Positions 16,643 through 24,424 of a stretch of 29,685 nucleotides of DNA are shown piece after piece. The stretch is from JBNKZU01 sp050301795. Lineage in GTDB: Bacteria > Pseudomonadota > Gammaproteobacteria > Thiohalomonadales > Thiohalomonadaceae. The DNA lies in assembly GCA_050301795.1 (NCBI GenBank), contig JBNKZU010000024.1:1-29685 (forward strand). Direction: 5' to 3'. The position numbers and the translations under genes were made by a program. Positions within the stretch are counted from its first letter, which is position 1, and every line of letters starts with the position of its first letter. The notes below the pieces were generated by a model. That model worked only from the letters and a program-made list of their open reading frames with translations, was not told the DNA's origin and did not search any database.

Positions 16643-17443
16643 TTATGACCGTTTGTTAGTTGTCCAGAAAAGGCGGTTCGGCTGGTGTTGTCCGGTGCCA
16701 GTTTTATAACCGTGGTTAAGACTCTCCCACGTGAACTGCTGCGCTTCAGTGACCGCCTTAAGTGGAGACAGACCCTGTGCAATAAATGCGGCAATCGCAG
16801 AGGCGAGTGTGCAGCCAGAGCCATGATAACTATAAGGCAATCGCTCCCAACTGAGACAGACAGACTCCTGACCTTGTTGATAAAAACAGTTGTTCACACA
16901 GTCACTTTTTTCATGTGCTCCTGTAATGAGGAGTGAGTGACACCCTTTATTTAGAAGATGATTTGCGGCCTCATCAAGAGAATCCTGATCGGATAGCTTT
17001 CTCGCTTCAACACTATTTGGTGTTAGCACCGTCGTTAATGGCAGCAGTAAATTGGTTATCGCTTTAATCATCTCCCTGTCTGACAAGGCCTTTCCACCGC
17101 CAGCACTTAAAATCGGATCGACAATAAGTGTAATCTCTGGATGTGTGGTCATGATCGTATGTACGGCTTCTATAGCACCTACGGATCCAAGTAATCCAGT
17201 TTTCAGAACCTTAATATCACTCTCTTCGATAATGGTCATTGCCTGATCAAGAATAAGCTGTTTTTCGACAGGGTAGACTTCAATGACATTGTGACTGTTT
17301 TGTACGGTTAAAGCAGAAATAACAGGCGCTGGCTGACAACCAATACTTGCAATCGCCTCAATATCAGCGGCAATCCCAGCGCCACCTGTCGGATCATTTC
17401 CTGATATAACAAGTACAACCGGTGGAGCCGTTCTCGATCTCAT
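16643..17443 (-). CDS. thiD: Hydroxymethylpyrimidine/phosphomethylpyrimidine kinase
   Basis: ThiD phosphorylates hydroxymethylpyrimidine (twice) to its pyrophosphate, the partner of the thiazole unit in the ThiE reaction. The ribokinase-like fold shows as GNDPTGGAGIAADIEA (15-30), VLKTGLLGS (79-87), VDPILSAGGG (108-117), and YHGSGCTLASAIAAF (206-220), in which the GSGC loop holds the catalytic region. The 266-residue length fits. The ATG lies 3 bases after the aldolase stop. The thiamine genes thiC, thiG and thiS are not here. No TPP riboswitch is evident before the operon, though I could not search by structure. Confidence 0.96.
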   Translation of the reverse strand: MRSRTAPPVVLVISGNDPTGGAGIAADIEAIASIGCQPAPVISALTVQNSHNVIEVYPVEKQLILDQAMTIIEESDIKVLKTGLLGSVGAIEAVHTIMTTHPEITLIVDPILSAGGGKALSDREMIKAITNLLLPLTTVLTPNSVEARKLSDQDSLDEAANHLLNKGCHSLLITGAHEKSDCVNNCFYQQGQESVCLSWERLPYSYHGSGCTLASAIAAFIAQGLSPLKAVTEAQQFTWESLNHGYKTGTGQHQPNRLFWTTNKRS

Positions 17444-17446
17444 TCG

Positions 17447-18007
17447 CTACTCGACAGTATTTGCCTGTTTGGAAAGCAAGGCGATCTTGGCTGAGAGTTC
17501 CAGTGAGCAGGTCCATTTATAGGCAAGATTAATATTTCCAGCCTGAGCGTATACGCCATGACCACGAACAATAGCAACAGGACGATCCTTTATGGTTTTT
17601 GAAACCAAATCGGGCGCATCACTTACATAGCGCTCATAAGGAATTGTAAGAACCGGAATATCTTTAAAATAGTAGTGGCCTTCAAAATCGATCGGAACAA
17701 AATCATTTCCATCCATCGTCATTGCGATGGAGTATGGGCCGTGACTGTGAATGACACTGGTTGTTTGAGGATTCTGTTGATAGATTTTGATATGTAACGG
17801 AGCATCAAGTGAAGCCCGGTGTCCGATGGTTCCATCGATATTACACTCAATCAATTCATGTGGTTTCAAGGTGTCTGCACATGCACCACTAGGAGTGATC
17901 CAGATGGTGTCGTCCTCTCGTACAGAGGCATTACCGCTATGGGAATCGTTGTAGCCATACTGGCGTAACCAGCGGTAGTGTTGTACCAATATTTCTCGAT
18001 GATCCAT
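17447..18007 (-). CDS. Class II aldolase/adducin family protein
   Basis: This 186-residue protein belongs to the zinc-dependent class II aldolase/adducin fold (FucA, AraD, MtnB relatives). GNAS (25-28) and TPSG (38-41) match the phosphate-binding loops. HSHG (His87, His89) and RGHG (His150) give the three metal ligands. The residue aligned with the FucA catalytic acid Glu73 is Asp (DAPLH, Asp69), so the exact chemistry is open. I used ATG 18007, 6 bases after AGGGA; a longer start at 18043 lacks support. The substrate is not known. It sits between hemJ and thiD in a compact operon. Candidates include a small aldolase, a methylthioribulose-phosphate dehydratase-like enzyme or a repair enzyme. 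Confidence 0.86.
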   Translation of the reverse strand: MDHREILVQHYRWLRQYGYNDSHSGNASVREDDTIWITPSGACADTLKPHELIECNIDGTIGHRASLDAPLHIKIYQQNPQTTSVIHSHGPYSIAMTMDGNDFVPIDFEGHYYFKDIPVLTIPYERYVSDAPDLVSKTIKDRPVAIVRGHGVYAQAGNINLAYKWTCSLELSAKIALLSKQANTVE

Positions 18008-18020
18008 GGTGATTCCCTGT

Positions 18021-18443
18021 TTAAAAAGGTTTGAGAATTGCAAGTATTACGATTGAAAAGAGACACAGCACAGGCATCTCGTTAAAAAATCGGTAAAAGA
18101 CATGACCCCTACGGTTTTGATCATCCCGAAAGGTTTTAACCAGTTTGCCACAATAGAAGTGATAGGCAATTAATAGCGACACAAGAACCAGCTTAAGATG
18201 GAGCCAGCCCATGTGTTTGTAGGCAGCCCAAGCGTAGTCGTACAACATCCATGCCCCTAACGCGATGGTGATCCACATAAATGGAGTAATAAAGTTATAG
18301 AGCTTGCGCTCCATAGTCTTAAATGTTTCCGAGGCTTCAGGACTATCGGTCATCGCGTGATAAACGAAAAGCCGGGGAAGATAGAAAAGACCGGCAAACC
18401 AACTGGTAAAGAATATGATATGAAAAGCCTTAACCCACAACAC
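18021..18443 (-). CDS. hemJ: Protoporphyrinogen oxidase HemJ (CopD/UPF0093 type)
   Basis: HemJ oxidises protoporphyrinogen IX to protoporphyrin IX and is the usual enzyme where HemG and HemY are missing. The 140-residue membrane protein shows VKAFHIIFFTSWFAGLFYLPRLFVYH (4-29), with the conserved His8 and His29 that bind heme in the family. Further spans lie near residues 51-70, 80-98 and 118-138. The start is GTG 18443, 7 bases after AAAGGGG; TTG at 18440 is possible. It shares the transcript with hemL, so two heme-pathway genes are together, and the thioredoxin gene is 4 bases upstream. Confidence 0.9.
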   Translation of the reverse strand: MLWVKAFHIIFFTSWFAGLFYLPRLFVYHAMTDSPEASETFKTMERKLYNFITPFMWITIALGAWMLYDYAWAAYKHMGWLHLKLVLVSLLIAYHFYCGKLVKTFRDDQNRRGHVFYRFFNEMPVLCLFSIVILAILKPF

Positions 18444-18447
18444 AGGA

Positions 18448-18951
18448 TTACCCCTTTAACATCGATTCAATTTCATGACGAAGTTTTGCAAAATCGAGAT
18501 CGCCGATCTTTTGGCGAACAATATTTCCGTCAGGATTGATGAGAAAGGTTGTCGGGGTCAACTTTACACCACCGAATGCGCTGGCAATATCACCGCCATT
18601 ATCATAGGTGATGGTGTAGGGGATCTTCCGAAGGGCAACCAGTTTTTTTACCATCTCAGGTGTATCGTATGCCATCGCAACGCCGATAATCTCAAGCCCT
18701 TGATGGTGTAATTGATCATAGAGTTCAATTAGGTGAGGCATCTCTTTAATGCATCCGGGGCAGGTCGTCGACCAGAAGACGACCAGCGTTGGTTTGCCAT
18801 TTAGCTGCTGTAAATCAATCTGCTGTTGTTGCAGTGTTGTCATGGAAACATTTGGTGCAGCCTGGAGTCCGCTAGGTGTGAACCAGATGAATCCAATAAC
18901 CGCGATGAGACCAACAATAAATGCCGTTGCTACAATTTCAGGTTTTTTCAT
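18448..18951 (-). CDS. TlpA/ResA-like membrane-anchored thioredoxin
   Basis: A 167-residue periplasmic thioredoxin held by an uncleaved N-terminal helix (residues 7-25, IVATAFIVGLIAVIGFIWF). The redox motif is CPGC (64-67, in WSTTCPGCIKEMPHL). The cis-proline region is LTPTTFLI. CPGC is the type seen in some TlpA/DsbE-like reductases. Its partner is not known. Possible roles are heme or cytochrome maturation, fitting the neighbour hemJ, or general periplasmic thiol reduction. ATG 18951 has a weak AGG upstream. clcA ends 41 bases upstream on the same strand. Confidence 0.88.
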   Translation of the reverse strand: MKKPEIVATAFIVGLIAVIGFIWFTPSGLQAAPNVSMTTLQQQQIDLQQLNGKPTLVVFWSTTCPGCIKEMPHLIELYDQLHHQGLEIIGVAMAYDTPEMVKKLVALRKIPYTITYDNGGDIASAFGGVKLTPTTFLINPDGNIVRQKIGDLDFAKLRHEIESMLKG

Positions 18952-18992
18952 AGTAAAAGTGTGTGCCTATCTCAATCAGGGATCGAACTTTA

Positions 18993-20393
18993 TCATATCT
19001 GCTTATGTTTATTTGAGGCGATATTGCTATCTCGCATATCTTCTGACCTGACATCTGGGGATGAGTTCACCTTCTCACCCGATGGGTCATTGGGTCGATA
19101 TTGCTCAATAATCGCCATTGCCAGAGCTCTGTAGATTGGCTCCTGATTAAATAGCTTCGACGTGCCGTAGGCAATGAATGCCGAAGCCATTAATGGCAAA
19201 AGCATGGCATGGCTATTGGTCATCTCCATCACAATGACAAATGCAGTGATCGGGGTTTGAACAACGCCAGTGAAATAGGCCACCATCGCCAGAAGGATAA
19301 TCGTCTGTGCATTCGGCTCGCTAAACCATTGTGCAAACAGTGAACCGAAGCCAGCGCCAGTGGCAAGAGATGGCGCGAAGATTCCTCCAGGAATACCGCT
19401 AAAGTATGAAGCTAAGGTCGCAAACATCTTCAGGAAAGGATAACTCGAATCGAGCTCACCGCTTGCGGTAATGACCATTTTAGCTTCGGCATATCCAGTA
19501 CCATAGACCGTACCTCCTGAGAATATGCCTGCAATCGCAACCATCAAACCGCAAATCGCTGGAATGAGGATTGGATGTCGCTTCAGGATCGGGCTGATCG
19601 CCCGAGATCCGCTGACAAGCGCCTTTGCAAAAAGCCCACCCAAGGCACCACCTAAAACGCCACAAACTGGAATGATATACCAGTGTTTTGCATCAACCAG
19701 GGTCGCGCTCGTTGTGCCGAAGTAGTTGTAGTTGCCAAGAAAAACAAGCGCAGTGATTCCGGCAAGAATCACTGCGGTTAACATTGTGCCACTGGTTCGC
19801 TCTTCAAAACTGCGCGCCATCTCCTCAATGGCAAAAACAATTCCAGCTAAGGGTGTATTAAAAGCAGCAGCGATACCGGCAGCACCTCCGGCGAGGATTA
19901 ATCCGTGGTCAAGAAAGTGCCTCGGAAAATGTGCCCAATGACCGACAGAGTACATAATCGCAGCACCTATATGTACGGTAGGACCTTCACGGCCGATTGA
20001 TGCGCCACACATCATTCCGAGGAGTGTCAGAAAAACCTTGGCAATCGCAACAGGGATGGAGAGCACCTGTTTTCTTAAGGTTTCGGTCTCTTTCGAGATA
20101 TTCAGAGAGGCGATAGCCTGTGGAATACCACTTCCCTGAGCCCCTGGAACAAATCGTTGAGTGATCCATGCGATAACCACCAATCCAAGTGGCGTTAGGG
20201 CTAACGGAAGGTAGGGGGATTCTGAATTGATACGCTGAAACAGGTCATTGGCATGATCACTTCCAATCGCAAACAGTGCTGAAACGATACCTACAGTGAT
20301 AGCTCCGCCCCAAAAGACGATACGAGATCGCCATCGATGTAGGGAGAGGAAGCTTTGTGCAGCACTGATAAACTGATGTTTTGTCTGTTTCAT
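18993..20393 (-). CDS. ClC-type chloride/proton antiporter
   Basis: A 466-residue polytopic inner-membrane protein of the ClC family. GSGIP (87-91, anion site), GASIGREGPTVHIG with the gating Glu136, and FAIEEM, where Glu191 corresponds to the internal proton glutamate (Glu203 of E. coli ClcA), are present; GGIFAPSLATGAG is the fourth motif. Both glutamates are kept, so proton-coupled exchange rather than a simple channel is expected. Bacterial homologues serve acid tolerance and pH or charge balance. It is the first gene of the minus-strand run. The start ATG 20393 is divergent from argC over a 98-base gap. Confidence 0.93.
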   Translation of the reverse strand: MKQTKHQFISAAQSFLSLHRWRSRIVFWGGAITVGIVSALFAIGSDHANDLFQRINSESPYLPLALTPLGLVVIAWITQRFVPGAQGSGIPQAIASLNISKETETLRKQVLSIPVAIAKVFLTLLGMMCGASIGREGPTVHIGAAIMYSVGHWAHFPRHFLDHGLILAGGAAGIAAAFNTPLAGIVFAIEEMARSFEERTSGTMLTAVILAGITALVFLGNYNYFGTTSATLVDAKHWYIIPVCGVLGGALGGLFAKALVSGSRAISPILKRHPILIPAICGLMVAIAGIFSGGTVYGTGYAEAKMVITASGELDSSYPFLKMFATLASYFSGIPGGIFAPSLATGAGFGSLFAQWFSEPNAQTIILLAMVAYFTGVVQTPITAFVIVMEMTNSHAMLLPLMASAFIAYGTSKLFNQEPIYRALAMAIIEQYRPNDPSGEKVNSSPDVRSEDMRDSNIASNKHKQI

Positions 20394-20491
20394 AGTGATA
20401 TTTCTACTTAATTACTGCACTGTGGACTTTAGGTTTCGAGGCTCAGCGATTATTATGCTTTGTTTTCATGTCTCAATGAAGGGCTGGTTCC

Positions 20492-21520
20492 ATGATTAAG
20501 GTTGGTATTGTCGGCGGTACGGGTTATACCGGAGTTGAACTGCTGCGGCTATTAGCACTACATCCTGAGGTCTCTCTGGAGGTGATCACCTCTCGTTCAG
20601 AAGAGGGAATGTCTGTAGCTGAGATGTACCCAAATCTACGTGGTTATGTTGACCTTAAGTTTTCTGTGCCCGATACCGATCATCTAAAGCAGTGCGATCT
20701 TGTCTTTTTTGCAACACCAAACGGTATTGCAATGACTCTGGCGCCTGAACTGTTGGAAGCTGGCGTGAAGGTGATCGACCTCGCAGCCGACTATAGGATT
20801 AAGGATATTGCGCTCTGGGAAAAATGGTATGGAATGGAACATCTGAGTCCAGAGTGGGTGCAAAAAGCGGTCTACGGTCTTCCAGAACTAAATCGGGAAG
20901 AGATTGCTGCGGCCTCGTTGGTTGCAAATCCGGGCTGTTATCCAACCGCTGTGACGCTTGGCTTTATGCCGCTTCTGGAGCAAGGCCTTGTGAGTGGCGA
21001 TCTGATTGCCGATTCGAAATCAGGTGTCAGTGGCGCGGGTAGGGGAGCAAATGTTGGTACGTTGTTTAGTGAGGTTGATAGTAGTTTCAAGGCCTATGCT
21101 ACTGCTGGCCATCGCCATTTACCAGAGATAAAGCAGGGGTTAGGCTGGATTGCGGGTAGTGAGGTTGGTTTGACCTTTGTGCCGCACCTCCTGCCGATGA
21201 TCCGTGGCATACATGCCACGCTCTACGCAAAAGTTCAGGCTCGGGATGTTGATCTACAGCAACTATTTGAAAGTCGTTATAGCGCTGAGCCGTTTGTCGA
21301 TGTGTTGCCGTCAGGCTCACATCCAGAGACCAGGAGCGTCCGTGGCGGCAATGTCTGTCGGATTGCTGTTCACCGGCCACAAGATGAGGATACTGTCGTT
21401 ATCCTGTCGGTGATTGATAATCTGGTGAAAGGCGCCGCAGGCCAAGCCGTTCAAAATATGAATATTATGTTTGGCTTTAATGAGACTTGTGGGTTGGATC
21501 TGGTACCAGTAATGCCATGA
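20492..21520 (+). CDS. argC: N-acetyl-gamma-glutamyl-phosphate reductase
   Basis: ArgC reduces N-acetylglutamyl phosphate to the semialdehyde with NADPH in arginine synthesis. The Rossmann loop GIVGGTGYTGVELLRL (5-20) and the catalytic Cys149 in VANPGCYPTAV are clear, with SGVSGAGRGA further on; ATAGHRHLPEI contains the active-site His. The 342-residue length is usual. A weak promoter (TTTAGG, 17 bases, TATTAT) lies in the gap upstream, and GAAGGG precedes the ATG. Its last codon and stop overlap the next gene's ATGA by 4 bases. The other arg genes are elsewhere. Confidence 0.96.
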   Translation: MIKVGIVGGTGYTGVELLRLLALHPEVSLEVITSRSEEGMSVAEMYPNLRGYVDLKFSVPDTDHLKQCDLVFFATPNGIAMTLAPELLEAGVKVIDLAADYRIKDIALWEKWYGMEHLSPEWVQKAVYGLPELNREEIAAASLVANPGCYPTAVTLGFMPLLEQGLVSGDLIADSKSGVSGAGRGANVGTLFSEVDSSFKAYATAGHRHLPEIKQGLGWIAGSEVGLTFVPHLLPMIRGIHATLYAKVQARDVDLQQLFESRYSAEPFVDVLPSGSHPETRSVRGGNVCRIAVHRPQDEDTVVILSVIDNLVKGAAGQAVQNMNIMFGFNETCGLDLVPVMP

Positions 21521-22236
21521 CCAATTTAATTATCAAGCATCATCGTCCACGGTTGAAGTATCTGCTGACAACCGGATTGGTGATTGTCCTCATTTTAATC
21601 GGATATCGACTCTTCCTTGCCGGTGTTCATAGTGCCGGCTTTGATCTGGATCAAGTCAATAAAGAGCGCGGATTCTGGCAACAAAAAGAGTATCAGCTCA
21701 ATGAAGAGATTCGAAAATTGCAGGAGCACAATGCTATTTTGCAGCGAGGAGGACAGGTTGAGAGTGAAGCGAATAAGGCACTGGAGAAAACAATTGCTGA
21801 GCTCAATGAGGAGCTGGTTGAGCTTAAGAGTGAACTAACCTTTTACCGTGGGATCGTTGCCCCAAACGAGGTGATAAAAGGTTTGAATATCCAGCAGTTC
21901 ACACTTTCGAGACAAGCCTCTTTGGATAGTTACGCTTTTAAGCTAGTCTTAACTCAGGTGCTAAAGTTAAGAAGCCTGGTTTATGGTGGGGTCGAACTCA
22001 CTATTTCTGGAACGATGGACGGTAAAGAGAAGGAGTTTCAAGGTAAAGAGCTTGGGCTTGATCCTAATGAGAAGCCAATGCTGTTTCGATTTAGATACTT
22101 TCAGACAATTGATGGTGAGTTTACCTTGCCGGAGAACTTTGTCCCGAGTAAAGTGACTGTCTCTCTTAACCAACAGGGAAAACGAAAAAAAAAGGTGGCT
22201 AAAGAGTACGATTGGGTAGTTGAGGAGCTAAAATAA
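21517..22236 (+). CDS. Membrane-anchored coiled-coil protein (DUF6776-like)
   Basis: This 239-residue protein starts at ATG 21517, whose ATGA overlaps the argC stop. A single membrane helix (residues 16-34, LLTTGLVIVLILIGYRLF) puts the rest in the periplasm. Residues 45-118 are a charged heptad-rich coiled coil. The C-terminal half (EVIKGLNIQQFTLS...) is a beta-rich domain. It resembles the family DUF6776 that often precedes a bactofilin gene. A role in envelope organisation is inferred from that link. A longer start at 21487, inside argC, is unlikely. Confidence 0.8.
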   Translation: MTNLIIKHHRPRLKYLLTTGLVIVLILIGYRLFLAGVHSAGFDLDQVNKERGFWQQKEYQLNEEIRKLQEHNAILQRGGQVESEANKALEKTIAELNEELVELKSELTFYRGIVAPNEVIKGLNIQQFTLSRQASLDSYAFKLVLTQVLKLRSLVYGGVELTISGTMDGKEKEFQGKELGLDPNEKPMLFRFRYFQTIDGEFTLPENFVPSKVTVSLNQQGKRKKKVAKEYDWVVEELK

Positions 22237-22237
22237 G

Positions 22238-22675
22238 ATGTTTTCCAAAAAAGATTCTAAAAATACACGTGTCGGCAAGATCGACACATTAATAGGCCAA
22301 AACACTGAAATAAAGGGTGACATCATTTTTGATGGAGGCCTTCATGTTGACGGTATTGTCAGGGGTAATGTTATTGCACAAGACGGCTCTGGTTCGGTTC
22401 TGAGTTTAAGCGAACGCGGTACCATAGAGGGCGAGGTCAGAGTCCCCAATATTGTGGTGAATGGACAGGTCATCGGTGATGTTTATGCCACAGTCCATGT
22501 TGAACTTGCAGAAAAAGCCCGCATAAAAGGAAATGTGTTCTATAGCTTCATAGAGATGAAGCGTGGTTCAGAGGTGAATGGTAACTTGGTTCACCGAACT
22601 GAGCCGGTCGTTGAGACAAAGGCTAGTAAGCCAGCTAGCACGAATGATTCAAAAATTATTGAAGCAAAAGCGTAA
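22238..22675 (+). CDS. Bactofilin family cytoskeletal protein
   Basis: A 145-residue bactofilin (PF04519), the small beta-helical polymer-forming protein that scaffolds cell-shape, stalk or peptidoglycan enzymes. VDGIVRGNVIAQDGSGSVLSLSERG leads to repeated beta turns (EGEVRVPNIVVNGQVIGDVYATVHVELAEKARIKGNVFY) with short flexible ends. No membrane helix is present. The gene begins 1 base after its neighbour's stop, so the pair is co-translated and probably works as membrane anchor plus filament. erpA follows 64 bases on. Confidence 0.93.
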   Translation: MFSKKDSKNTRVGKIDTLIGQNTEIKGDIIFDGGLHVDGIVRGNVIAQDGSGSVLSLSERGTIEGEVRVPNIVVNGQVIGDVYATVHVELAEKARIKGNVFYSFIEMKRGSEVNGNLVHRTEPVVETKASKPASTNDSKIIEAKA

Positions 22676-22678
22676 TTC

Positions 22679-22706
22679 TTGATTATTTGTCTCAAGAAAG
22701 TAATAC
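22679..22706 (+). promoter_or_regulatory. Possible promoter for erpA
   Basis: TTGATT (22679-22684) and TAATAC (22701-22706) with a 16-base gap lie 34 bases before the erpA ATG. No clear IscR site was recognised. The boxes are imperfect. Confidence 0.35.
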
Positions 22707-22739
22707 TTTTGCCTAGGTTAATAATTTCGGAGTAGTAAA

Positions 22740-23084
22740 ATGAGTGATTCTGAAGCGCCTTTAAACTTTACTGATAGCGCTGCAAATAAGGTTAAATCGT
22801 TAATTGAAGAAGAGGGTAATGCCAATCTCAAGCTGCGCGTCTATGTTACAGGTGGTGGCTGCTCTGGATTTCAATATGGTTTTACCTTTGATGAAAATGA
22901 GAACGAAGGCGACACCTCTGTTGTGAATAACGGTGTGACGCTGCTGATCGATCCCATGAGCTTCCAATATATGGCAGGTGCTGAGATCGATTATAAAGAG
23001 GATTTACAAGGCGCCCAATTTGTCATTCGAAATCCAAATGCAACAACAACCTGTGGTTGTGGTTCATCATTCTCGCCAGCATAA
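22740..23084 (+). CDS. erpA: Iron-sulfur cluster insertion protein ErpA
   Basis: ErpA is an A-type carrier that delivers Fe-S clusters to target proteins such as IspG. The 114-residue protein has the three ligand cysteines: Cys41 in VTGGGCSGFQYGF, and Cys105 and Cys107 in TTTCGCGSSFS. FTFDENENEGD and LLIDPMSFQYMAGAEIDYKEDLQGAQF are strongly conserved. GGAGTAGTAAA stands before ATG 22740. A terminator follows. An erpA next to bactofilin and argC is common in gammaproteobacteria outside the enterics. Confidence 0.96.
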   Translation: MSDSEAPLNFTDSAANKVKSLIEEEGNANLKLRVYVTGGGCSGFQYGFTFDENENEGDTSVVNNGVTLLIDPMSFQYMAGAEIDYKEDLQGAQFVIRNPNATTTCGCGSSFSPA

Positions 23085-23104
23085 ACGTCATCTGTTTATC
23101 GAAG

Positions 23105-23132
23105 AAGCCGCCACTTTATGGGCGGCTTTTTT
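23105..23132 (+). terminator. Rho-independent terminator after erpA
   Basis: AAGCCGCC (23105-23112) pairs with GGCGGCTT (23121-23128) over an 8-base loop, followed by TTTT. It ends the argC-erpA stretch. Confidence 0.92.
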
Positions 23133-23196
23133 GTTTAAGCATCAGCGAACCATAATATAAAAATGATAAAGCCAAATTATTGGATTTATCAATAAG

Positions 23197-23225
23197 TTGA
23201 AAAACGAATATATATTACATATATA
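23197..23225 (+). promoter_or_regulatory. Promoter for citrate synthase gene
   Basis: TTGAAA (23197-23202), a 17-base AT-rich spacer and TATATA (23220-23225) form a good sigma70-like promoter 35 bases before the start. The surrounding 23207-23227 is almost pure A/T alternation. Confidence 0.55.
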
Positions 23226-23260
23226 TATCTTTACTTAATTGAACCGAACAAGAGCGTGAT

Positions 23261-24424
23261 ATGAGCGAAGAAGAGTATCTGCCCGGATTAGAAGGCGTGC
23301 CTGCAACACGATCGAATATCTCTGATATTGATGGTCAAAAAGGCATCTTGGCGTATCGAGGTTATCCGATTGAGCAGCTTGCCGAACACAGTAATTTTGA
23401 AGAGACCGTATTACTGTTATTAAAGGGTGAATTGCCATCTGAGGATGAACTTGAACGCTTTAAAGAGCGCATGGGTAAATATCGTCGAGTGAAGTTTAAT
23501 GTTCGTGAGATGATGAAACACTTCCCTCCAACAGGGCATCCGATGGAGATGCTGCAAACGGCTGTTTCGAGTTTGGGACTTTTTTATCCGGATAAGGCGT
23601 GCCTAACCGGTTCGGATCGATGTAATGATATTGATTACGTTCGCAATATGACCGTGAGGATTATTGCAAGAATCCCGGTAATTGTTGCGATGTGGTATCA
23701 CATCCGTCGCGGTTATGATCCGATTGAGCCACGTCGAGATCTCTCGGTTGCTGAGAATTTCCTCTACATGCTTCATGGCGAAGAGCCCGACCCTGAAATG
23801 GCGAGACTCTTTGATATGTGTCTTGTGCTTCATGCAGAGCATACGATTAATGCCTCGACGTTCTCAGTGTTGGTATCTGGATCAACCCTGGCAAGTCCTT
23901 ATGGCGTGATCTCTGCCGCAATAGGAACGCTCTCAGGACCTCTGCATGGTGGTGCCAATGAGAAGGTTGTTGAAATGCTGGAGGAGATTGGTTCTCCTTC
24001 GAATGTTAAGCCATGGCTGGATAATCAGTTAGCAAAAAAGGCAAAGATATGGGGCTTTGGGCATCGTGAATATAGTGTCAAAGACCCACGGGCAACCATA
24101 TTGCAGCGTCATATGGAGAAGTTGGCAAATGGAAAGAGTGGAGCACATAGTCGCTTGTTTGAAACTGCATTGGAGCTTGAAGAGCAAGCAAACCTACGTT
24201 TAGGAGAGCGTGGCATCTACGCGAATGTTGATTACTACTCCGGAATTCTCTATTCAGAGATGGGGATACCTACCGATCAGTTCACCCCGATATTTGCAAT
24301 ATCAAGAGCAGCAGGATGGCTGGCACATTGGCGCGAACAGCTTTACGACAATCGTATCTTTAGACCAACACAGATCTATTCTGGTCATCCGATTCGGGAT
24401 TATGTTCCAATGAGTGAACGCTAA
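23261..24424 (+). CDS. gltA: Citrate synthase, short (type I) form
   Basis: This enzyme condenses acetyl-CoA and oxaloacetate to citrate. The 387-residue length is shorter than the ~427-residue NADH-regulated type II enzyme of E. coli and lacks its N-terminal extension. The catalytic residues are visible: His229 in GPLHGGANE, His268 in GFGHREY and Asp324 in NVDYYSG. LHAEHTINAST is the other signature. The wording is closer to cyanobacterial or Gram-positive citrate synthases than to PrpC methylcitrate synthase, which usually has GPKHGGANE; still, 2-methylcitrate synthase cannot be ruled out. It has its own promoter and sits between erpA and anmK, with its stop overlapping that of anmK. Confidence 0.88.
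   Translation: MSEEEYLPGLEGVPATRSNISDIDGQKGILAYRGYPIEQLAEHSNFEETVLLLLKGELPSEDELERFKERMGKYRRVKFNVREMMKHFPPTGHPMEMLQTAVSSLGLFYPDKACLTGSDRCNDIDYVRNMTVRIIARIPVIVAMWYHIRRGYDPIEPRRDLSVAENFLYMLHGEEPDPEMARLFDMCLVLHAEHTINASTFSVLVSGSTLASPYGVISAAIGTLSGPLHGGANEKVVEMLEEIGSPSNVKPWLDNQLAKKAKIWGFGHREYSVKDPRATILQRHMEKLANGKSGAHSRLFETALELEEQANLRLGERGIYANVDYYSGILYSEMGIPTDQFTPIFAISRAAGWLAHWREQLYDNRIFRPTQIYSGHPIRDYVPMSER

Noticed and set aside
16642..16824. N-terminal extension of ThiE
   Set aside because: It lies wholly inside thiD; ATG 16641 gives the normal ThiE length and family start.
23180..23200. FNR-type site before gltA
   Set aside because: TTGGA-TTT-ATCAA has a 3-base gap and one mismatch; FNR sites need TTGAT-N4-ATCAA.
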